In this document: positions 57,075-64,000 of the stretch, piece after piece
Layout: every line of letters starts with the position of its first letter
Numbering within the stretch: position 1 is the first letter of the stretch
DNA from: Tetmemena sp. SeJ-2015
Lineage: Eukaryota; Ciliophora; Spirotrichea; Sporadotrichida; Oxytrichidae
Reading direction: 5' to 3'
DNA length: 64,000 bases
NCBI GenBank assembly: GCA_027382625.1
Contig: JAJKFJ010021879.1
Span: 54,830-118,829 of the forward strand
Program-made: the position numbers and the translations under genes
Notes under the pieces: model-generated
Databases searched by the model: none
Seen by the model: the letters and a program-made list of their open reading frames with translations, nothing else
Told to the model about the DNA's origin: nothing

Positions 57075-58616
57075 ATGGAAGAGAAATTTAAGGCATTCAA
57101 GAAGTTTGGCTGGACACTAAACGACAAGTGGCAACTCTATTTGTCAAATCTGTATCCAATCCCTGCTAGAGATAGACTCGAGAAGATTAGAAAGAAGTGG
57201 TACAGAGATAATGTGGATAAGGAGTTCGACCTCAGCTATGATCCACCCGCAGAGGGCTCAATATTATGTCAATCATTCCATTTTTTAATGCTATTAAATT
57301 GATTTAACCATTCTAAAATTGTTATTTACTTAAATTTTTATATGACAAGCAATGCAGGAGGATAGCAGTAACAATAAAACTGAAAATTTAATGCAAAATA
57401 GAATAGCTTAAATATACTATTCTAAAGAAAAAATTCCCTTCTTAAGTACTCATTTTATCATGGAAAATTAACATAATTCAACAGAGCTTTAAGTTTTATA
57501 ATTTTCAACCAAAATTATAGGTATATCAAATCAGAATAAAAAGTTATATAAATTTAAAGGAGTTGGATATGAGGATGAAAAGAGTGAACTCACACCTAAT
57601 TGATAAATTAATCAAATGCACAGAAAAATTGAGTAATTTTCTACAAAAATAAGATTATATATACATATATATAAATTCCTTGCTATCTCTTTGTACACCT
57701 CTTATTTTAACAGAGACAACTATATTTATTATGTAAATATAATTGGTTCTATTTAATTTTAATCTGTATCAGCAAGCCTATCAATAGTATATGCATCAGC
57801 AAAATTAATATGCAGCACCAGATATAATGCCAGCTTTCAAGACTTACTAAGAAGTGCTGTGGGTACTATTTATGTTGAGTCTTCCATTCAGACTTTACTC
57901 GGGGCTATTAGCTTTTGGAGCAATCTTTAGTGGAGTAGTCAGGCGCCATGGTTTCCCTAAATTTAGCCAAGAGTACCTCCAGAGAATTGCATTTGATGAT
58001 AACGCTCTAAATTATAAAGATAGATAATATAGTATTAATCTTTAAATAACTTCTAGATGGTTTTCTACTTATCGACAATCATGATGAGTTCAGGCAGCAT
58101 CATAGTTTACTTGCCTCTTCTGCTAACTGCTTACATTGATATTTCGCAGTCAGGAAAGTAGATTATAGAAAGCAGAGCCAGTCTACCATTTTCTGCCTAT
58201 TTCATAGATATGTTCACAAAAGGAGTGCAGCACCGCGCTCATTTCATTGAACTAAGGTCAGATATACAAGTTTACATCGCTTATATTGAAACTAATATTT
58301 ACTCATTTTGAAATGAATCGGGATCTACTTGATCGTTGGATGGTTCTTGGGATGGAGCAGCTTCGTGCAGATATTCATGTACTGGTAGATCATGAGAGTG
58401 CAGTACATGGTGTCCTCAAATATCCAAGGGGGATTCAGAAGACTAGACATCAAGATCAATGGATTCCTGCAGAACCCCAATGTCCCTCAACTGCTAAGAA
58501 ATGTTTACTCAAAACTCAGAGGTTTCCTGTCTGGCATGGCTGAGCCTCCCAACCCTAACTCAGGAGCAAGCTCAGGTGGAATAAGTGGCATGCTCAGCAG
58601 GTGCAACATATTCTGA
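57075..58616 (+). CDS. TMEM33/Pom33-family membrane protein
   Basis: ER/nuclear-envelope membrane protein family (human TMEM33, yeast Pom33, fission yeast Tts1). ATG 57075 (MEEKFKAFKKFGWTLNDKWQ); the first segment ends near 57265 and the next begins near 57775 (QQAYQQYMHQQNQYAAP), leaving about 500 bp with unresolved ends. Then LFMLSLPFRLYSGLLAFGAI, YLSTIMMSSGSIIVYLPLLL, and after two IESs IYLIVGWFLGWSSFVQIF, with the C-terminal helix GGFRRLDIKINGFLQNPNVP and a Gly/Ser tail to TGA 58614-58616. The N-terminal 70 residues are not typical of TMEM33. Family assignment rests on the helix pattern and the C-terminal motif. Confidence 0.65.
58008..58047 (+). other. IES in TMEM33-like gene, pointer TAAAT
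   Basis: TAAAT at 58008-58012 and 58043-58047. Removing 35 bp gives DDNALNNFQMVFYLSTIM in frame; other repeats nearby (AGAT, TAGAT) fail the frame test. Confidence 0.82.
58276..58320 (+). other. IES in TMEM33-like gene, pointer ATCG
   Basis: ATCG at 58276-58279 and 58317-58320. Removing 41 bp gives DIQVYIGIYLIVGWFLGW, a continuous membrane helix, in frame. The insert carries an in-frame TGA. Confidence 0.85.
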
Positions 58617-59105
58617 GGAAAAAACTGCAAGCATCGCAACCACCTCTTTTATAAGTAGTATATGATTAATCTAGAATGTTCTGTTACGTGTTTTTGAATA
58701 ATTTATCAAACTTTAATTTTGAACCTTAAGTCACCAATACTATCTATATACTACTATATATCTATACTTATTTTAGCCTAATCACCCCATTTCATTTGTA
58801 TTATTTTTTGTGAAGAGAATAGCGAGCAAGTTCGTCATTAAAGTCAGAACTGCTTTTTTTCTCATGGGCTTAAAGCCTCTCTCTCGGAGTGTAGTTGGAA
58901 CAGGGCAATATTTGGTAATACTCTGCTCTTGGACACCCTTCAATCTCATATTTGATAGTCAATATTTATTTAATACATTATATTTTCAAAAGCAGGATTA
59001 CCTTAAATATCACTTTGATAAGAGTAAATTAGAAATGGTAACAATAATTTATAATCTTAGGCAAGAAAGAGAAGTATATTTTTTGATAGATTAGAATAAA
59101 AGATA
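58617..59105. other. Intergenic DNA
   Basis: AT-rich; contains a weak plus-strand frame (58810-59094) without coding character. Nothing else recognised. Confidence 0.5.
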
Positions 59106-60870
59106 ATGATCCCTTCTATATTCGGTGGTGGCAAAAAGAAGGCCGCAGAGAAGATGTAAATAGACGAGACAAAGATAGATCCATTAATCAAGGAAGCTAT
59201 AAAGCGACACATGGAGTAAATGCAGAAAGAGCAGAATGCTCAACTCAATCAAAATATAATCACATCTTAGCAATGGCAGCAAATGAGAAAACCATTTAAA
59301 CATATATTTATATTTTAAAAGGGTATGAGCCAGCAATAGCAACAACAAAGTTTAATAAATTTTATGTAAACTTTGAATTTATTAAGTTTCAATCAATAGT
59401 CATAGTCATACCAGCAATAGATGAGTCCGTAATAACAGTAAGAGTAATAAAACGAGAATGCAGATAACTATGACGAAGAAGAATAGCAGTATATCTCGAC
59501 GACTGCAAATGGAGATGGACTAGAGTTTGACAAAAGATTGGGAAGTATCTTTGATGAGATAGACCAAATCAAAAACGAAGGCAAAAACGCAGATAAATCA
59601 AAGCAGCAGAAATAGAATCAAGATGATTTAGAAGAGAGAGAAAAAGATCCAGGATTCGCAATGAGCGACGTGCCTTTCAATCTGGCGCCCACTTCCATCA
59701 TTATAGAAGTTATGGAGCATTTGGAAAACGTAAAAAAGGATGTGCTAAAGGCTCATGAGAAAGAGATGGAGTATGCAGACACCCTTAAATCTATAAAGTA
59801 TGGCTACATGGTAGAGAGATCAAGTGAAACTCTCTCGCTGCTACTGAGTTCATATCAGAAGCAAGCTGCTGAAAATGATGAACTCAGAGTAAGACTTGAG
59901 ACTCTCGAAAATGAAAAATTTGAGCTCGATCAGAATAATATGGCTCAAATACGAATGGAAAATCGGGGGTAAGAAGTATAAAATAAAGGGGAGAGGGAGG
60001 GGGTTGGAGGAGTCCGGGTGGCCTACTGGCAACGGTCGGGAATTAGAATAATCGGAATTGGGTTCGAATCCCACGAAATCATAAATTCTAATAAATTACG
60101 CAATTAGATAATAATCCAATAAGTCCTATGCGATATCCTAAAAATCATCTATAAGACATCCGAAAATCATAAATTATCCCGATACCGAATTGAACACGGG
60201 AATCTGAAATGGGAATAAAAATGGCATGGATCGATAGAACGGACGCCCGCCGAGGTGTTGGAATTGTCAAAGGAGCGATCATCAAATATAACTGTAAGAC
60301 CTCCATTACAGAATCTAAATTACAGTAATAGCATTAATAATCAGATTTAAAGAAAAGTAATAATTAATAAGGGCTTAGGGGTTATTTTAATCTCTTTTTT
60401 TTTGCAATCGACGATCATCCTTTCGTATTCATCCTATAACTAACTTAAGATAGATAGAAGGGTGCTACAGTAGAATCTGATGGACATGTAAAATGAACTA
60501 GAGCACTACAAGGATGAACTTCGGAGAGCGAATAAGTAAAATGACTTTCTACGTTCACAAAGAGATGAGTGGGCCCTGATGTAAAACGAAGAGAGCAGGA
60601 AAGTTATCCTTGACACTCAAGAAACTAAGGATAAACTACAAAGACTCAAGCTAGAATTGAAATAGCTTAAGACTGAACTTCTTAAAAGCGAAAATTTTAA
60701 AGAGCTTTATGAAGATCTAAAGCAGAAGGATGTTCAAAGATAGCAAAGTGAGATAAGAGGAAAGCTAAAAGCAGAATTGAAAAGACAGAATGTAATGAGA
60801 TTTTAGTATAATTCTTCTTAAAGTATGCATTTCATAGATCATTACTAGGTCATCTGAAAGTATGGAATGG
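59106..60870 (+). CDS. Coiled-coil protein interrupted by a 0.5-kb insert
   Basis: ATG 59106 (MIPSIFGGGKKKAAEKMQID). The first part is Gln-rich with runs of TAA/TAG/CAG (MSPQQQQEQQNENADNYDEE), then a regular coiled coil: VMEHLENVKKDVLKAHEKEM, YQKQAAENDELRVRLETLEN. Coding stops at about 59970 and resumes at 60453 with RRVLQQNLMDMQNELEHYKD, KLQRLKLELKQLKTELLKSE and NFKELYEDLKQKDVQRQ, to about 60860. The two parts share frame if about 525 bp between GAT repeats are removed. Function unknown; ciliary coiled-coil proteins look like this. Probably continues in the next entry. Confidence 0.65.
59928..60455 (+). other. Large insert (probable IES) in coiled-coil gene
   Basis: Separates two coiled-coil parts of one gene. 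GAT at 59928-59930 and 60453-60455 is the best in-frame pointer (525 bp), giving KFELDRRVLQQN; with only 3 bp it is weak, and some real codons may lie before 59970. No GT..AG pair keeps the frame. The insert contains a tRNA-like stretch and is less AT-rich than other inserts. Confidence 0.5.
60009..60080 (+). repeat. tRNA-like sequence, possible SINE head
   Basis: Has a B-box-like GGTTCGAATCC (60061-60071) preceded by a D-arm-like GGTGGCCTACTGGCAACGG (60017-60035), the order and spacing of a class II tRNA or Pol III promoter. The acceptor stem does not pair and the anticodon arm is poor, so it is not a working tRNA. A tRNA-derived SINE or decayed tRNA gene inside an eliminated insert fits best. 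Confidence 0.5.
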
Positions 60871-60984
60871 CTAGAATTAGGGTGGTTAAGAACACAATAA
60901 GCTCAGAGCTATCCCATCTAACCTCTCTGCATTTAGCGCAATCACACATTCATACTTGAGCACGTCTGATATTTTCCATCTAGC

Positions 60985-62555
60985 CTCAGTAAGCAAATAA
61001 TTTGCAGGAGTGTTCATGAAGAATAACTCTAGACTATTAGTCAGACTCTTCAATCAGCAAGTTCATGATTTACATTTAAGGCTTAATGAAGTCTAGCAGA
61101 AGTATGAAGTGCAAGAATTCGTGATTAAGAGAAACGAGACTCGCGACTAAATAAGGAAGATGATGGCCTCCGAAAGTGGAGATGAGAGAATAAAGTTTGT
61201 GATTGATAAGCATGTAGTAAAGCCTCACCTGTAAACCATTGAAGGAAGCGTAGTTATGGAGGGAAGTGAGCATATTACATCTACTTGCAAGATAACTAAG
61301 GAAATGGATCGTACTATCACTATTGCTACATAGTTTCTGGCAGACTATTTATAAGCTTTTGTTTTTGTCTATATATTTTTGTCATTAAGCTTACAAAAAT
61401 CATTAGGAACAATAAGTAAAGCAAAAAGAGGAAGCAGAGAAGAAAACGATTACAAGATTCTTTACAAGCATAAAGAGATTCAGACTCTCGATCTACCGGA
61501 GAATCTTCATTGAATAACAGTATGATCAAAGAGCAAAAGGGTGGTTATCAAATTGTAAAGGGAGCCAAAAAGTTAGTAGGAGCACTTTCTTGGCTAAAGG
61601 GTGGACAAAAATAGCAAACTGCAATTGCTGAAGACTCATCTTAGCAGTCTGCAGATATTGAAAAACTTCTTGAATAACAATTCCAGGACTATTAACGCTA
61701 AATTTAATGTTTGTAATAAAATAGAGCACCAAGAATAGCAGTAAAAGTTATAACAAGAAGACAAACCATAACCAAACATAGTTATGGAAGATGAGGATAT
61801 TTAGTAGTTGCAGCAGAATGATTAAAGCTACAGATCAGGTGCAGAGGAAAGTTCAAATAATCAGTCTCCTTCATAGCCGAGGAATGATTAACAAGCTAAT
61901 GATGATAAGCAGCAAATAGCTAAAGCTGAGGATGAGATTTTATACAAGATAATAATTAATTGTTTTAGACTATTCGTAGTTTGGAATAAATTTAAACACC
62001 TGAATAGATGAATGAGTTCTTAGTTGAGATCGGGTCTTTCTTGATCCAAGACAAGCCCAAACTCACGGATTGGATCAGAAATATCTAATAAGGCTTTGCT
62101 TATTTCTACATCCTTTCAAAGCAGCTGTATCTAGAGCAAAGGGAGTTAGAACTACTGAGGGATTTTCTAGTTTTGAGGGTTGAGAATATGAAACTCAGGA
62201 TAGAAGACTTTTTAATATCCTCCTTATAAATTAATTTTATTTGAACTTGCTTAACTAGAAGGAAGATATGGCAGCTATTCACTCTAGTGACTCCTAGGTG
62301 AAGGAGCATTTGATAGAGCGAATGAATGAGCTGGATAAACTGCACATGGAGAAGGCAGCAGAATTGCTTTTCGAAAAGAAAAGAACTCAGGAGTTATCGG
62401 AGGAGAACGGGATTTCGATGGGAAGTACCTCAGCCAATAGCAAGAGATAGACTAATTCAAGAAGAGAGTCAACAAGGAAGTCAAAGTTCTCAGAGACAAA
62501 GTAACTAGACTCACTACCTAAAATCAGCAATATAAAACCTCCATAGAAGAAATGA
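60985..62555 (+). CDS. Coiled-coil protein, continuation
   Basis: Plus-strand coding from about 60985: NNLQECSxxNNSRLLVRLF-type helix, QVHDLHLRLNEVQQKYEVQE, then KMMASESGDERIKFVIDKHV (near 61190), a frame change around 61340-61400, KGAKKLVGALSWLKGGQKQQ (61560), MNEFLVEIGSFLIQDKPKLT (62010), LRDFLVLRVENMKLRIEDMA across an IES, and DKLHMEKAAELLFEKKRTQE, ending at TGA 62553-62555. Abundant TAA/TAG Gln. Likely the 3' part of the gene at 59106; not recognised as a known family. Confidence 0.6.
62203..62266 (+). other. IES in coiled-coil gene, pointer GAAGA
   Basis: GAAGA at 62203-62207 and 62262-62266. Removing 59 bp gives MKLRIEDMAAIHSSDSQVKE in frame, continuing the coiled coil. An overlapping 6-bp repeat TAGAAG gives the wrong frame. 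Confidence 0.8.
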
Positions 62556-62849
62556 GGCTCTTCTTCGGCAAAGTTAATGCTATTTGATCTCAAATTACAT
62601 TTGTTCAAATATCTAATGTTTAAACTTAACATTAACGGACTTAGAAAAAGGAGCCTATATTTGTTTTCAGGTGGAAATTACTTAATTCTTAAATAAACTT
62701 TTCTGTTGAGTTCGAAATAAATGATTTTTATTTAATATAAAAGCTTCTTCTTTTGTTAACTTAAATCTATATTTGTATTGAATAAGAAAAGGTTCATTCT
62801 TTGCACAGTAAGGATAATTAAATTGAGCAAATAAAATTAAGAAGATAGC
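62556..62849. other. Convergent intergenic DNA
   Basis: AT-rich spacer between two converging genes; nothing recognised. Confidence 0.5.
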
Positions 62850-64000
62850 TCACAGGAATATATTATTTTGATGTTTTGCTTAGTCATTGTCAACTGGAAT
62901 AAAAGCACTAGGGTCGTCATCATAAAATCATTTATTTACACTTAATTTCTGAAATCTAATAAATAATTATAATAATCTACACAAAACAAGGATTTTTATA
63001 AGCTTTGTAAAGATGATTAAATATAAAGAATAAATGTATCATAGTTTTTGTGCTTCTTAGGCTTTTTCTGAGCTTTTGATTTCTTGGGATTATCTTTTAT
63101 GTGAGTATTGATCTGTTAGTAATCGTCTGAGTCTCCCATGCCAAGTGGATCAGGACTGGCACTAAATACATCAACTGGCTTCTATTTCCTTTTGCTTTTA
63201 TTTTCATCCACTTTATCGCCCTATAAGAATTTTTACAGCATTAAAGCTATTAAAAAAATAGCAAAAGATTGTGTGCAATTCAGTTTCTTTTCTCAAATTT
63301 ATAAGCCTAATCAAATTTATTATTTTGTGTTATTAAAGCTGAACATTTTATATTAAATCTAAAAACAAATAAATTCCTTTTTAAATAGATTATAAGTTCC
63401 AGATTAAAAAGAGTTATAATTTGATTTTTTTAACTTCTTGTGGATTTTGATTTTTTCGTTTTCCTTGTCATACTTAGCCTTTGACTTGGGTGATAATTGA
63501 TCATATGGTGTTTCAGATTTCTTATTCTTAGTATGCTATCTGCTTGAATTTTGCTGCTTCTTTTCACTCTTTTTGGGATTCCTTTCTGACTCAACATTAC
63601 TTCCAGGTTGTTTAAAGTCCTAAACCTCATCTGCCACGCTAGTTTATTTTTAGTTGTTCTACTTCCGCTTTGTATCTTCATCATTAACTCCAAATGCTTA
63701 TTATTTTTAAGCTACTTATTGAGGTTATCTAGGCTTGGAAAATTCACGTTTGATAAGTCTATTCTCAGCTTAGGATTTATTCCTGAAAACGTTCCTTGGT
63801 TTTTTATATTCCAGATAGATGAAGACTGTGCTGAAGATTAGGATGAATGCTATTATTCCACTGCCTGCTCCTATTACCAAAGGCAGAGTGTATATTTTAA
63901 ACACTCGTCATCCCAACACACTACTTGTTAATGCAGCACTATCCACAAATGTATTTAAATTAATATACAATCATATATTCAATAAATTAATACTTTCCAG
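62850..64000 (-). CDS. Single-pass membrane protein, C-terminal part
   Basis: Enters from the right edge. A hydrophobic helix with YTLPLVIGAGSGIIAFILI and FSTVFIYLEYKK (near 63860-63790) is followed by a cytosolic tail very rich in Lys, Gln, Asn and Ser (NDEDTKRKQNNQ, NPKKSEKKQQNSSR), then, after an unresolved gap at about 63230-63430, VFSASPDPLGMGDSDDYQQI and, across an IES, KNYDDDPSAFIPVDND, ending at TGA 62850-62852. The Gly/Ala-rich start of the helix resembles ciliate Cys-rich or leucine-rich surface proteins. The ectodomain is outside the window; a frame slip near 63890 hides the last ectodomain residues. Confidence 0.65.
62919..63043 (-). other. IES in membrane-protein gene, pointer TATGAT
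   Basis: ATCATA on the plus strand at 62919-62924 and 63038-63043. Removing 119 bp joins KPKKHKNYD to DDPSAFIPVDND in frame and brings the reading to a TGA. Confidence 0.87.

Noticed and set aside
58810..59094. Plus-strand frame of 94 codons
   Set aside because: Begins without a proper ATG context, composition is not protein-like and no homology is recognisable.
60009..60080. A functional tRNA gene
   Set aside because: The B box is good but the acceptor stem does not pair and the anticodon arm is irregular.
1..64000. CRISPR arrays, bacterial operons or ribosome binding sites
   Set aside because: Spliced genes, the ciliate code and IESs show a eukaryotic nucleus; no regularly spaced repeats were seen.

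Overview
The window is germline (micronuclear-type) DNA of a spirotrich ciliate, most likely a hypotrich of the Oxytricha/Stylonychia kind. Three signs in the sequence support this. (1) TAA and TAG are read as glutamine inside clearly conserved genes and TGA is the only stop. (2) The GT..AG introns (about 33-135 bp) are too long for Paramecium. (3) Many genes are broken by short AT-rich inserts that lack intron signals and are flanked by 3-10 bp direct repeats (pointers). Removing the insert plus one repeat copy restores frame and the conserved residues. I resolved 16 such internal eliminated sequences (IESs), 20-277 bp long. Species cannot be named from the sequence alone.

Layout. 1-9.2 kb: a Q/N-rich partial gene, a TLC-domain membrane protein with an IES, an 814-bp inverted-repeat element, an RRM protein head-to-head with a coiled-coil gene, a small mitochondrial-type protein, a low-complexity protein and a Dr1/NC2-beta repressor. 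9.2-18.9 kb: mostly non-genic AT-rich germline DNA holding scattered coding fragments on both strands, a protein kinase split by three IESs, and a 380-bp coding segment present twice. 19-31.7 kb: two tandem serine carboxypeptidases, a Neo1/ATP9-type P4-ATPase and a long coiled-coil/low-complexity region, interrupted by blocks of homopolymer-bloated sequence that look like poor consensus. 32-64 kb: dense genes, including succinyl-CoA ligase alpha, NME7, a second NDK-domain gene, a dual-specificity phosphatase, the dynein assembly factor DNAAF4, an ankyrin-MAPKKK, 2-Cys peroxiredoxin, a tyrosine phosphatase, a TMEM33-like protein, coiled-coil proteins and a truncated membrane protein at the right edge.

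Functional themes are ciliary/axonemal (NME7, NDK protein, DNAAF4, probably some coiled coils), phosphorylation signalling (two kinases, two phosphatases), membranes (TLC, flippase, TMEM33) and mitochondria (succinyl-CoA ligase, peroxiredoxin). Nothing suggests an operon. Single-base frame breaks recur in otherwise sound genes, so the sequence appears to be an imperfect draft; coordinates of multi-exon genes should be read with that in mind.
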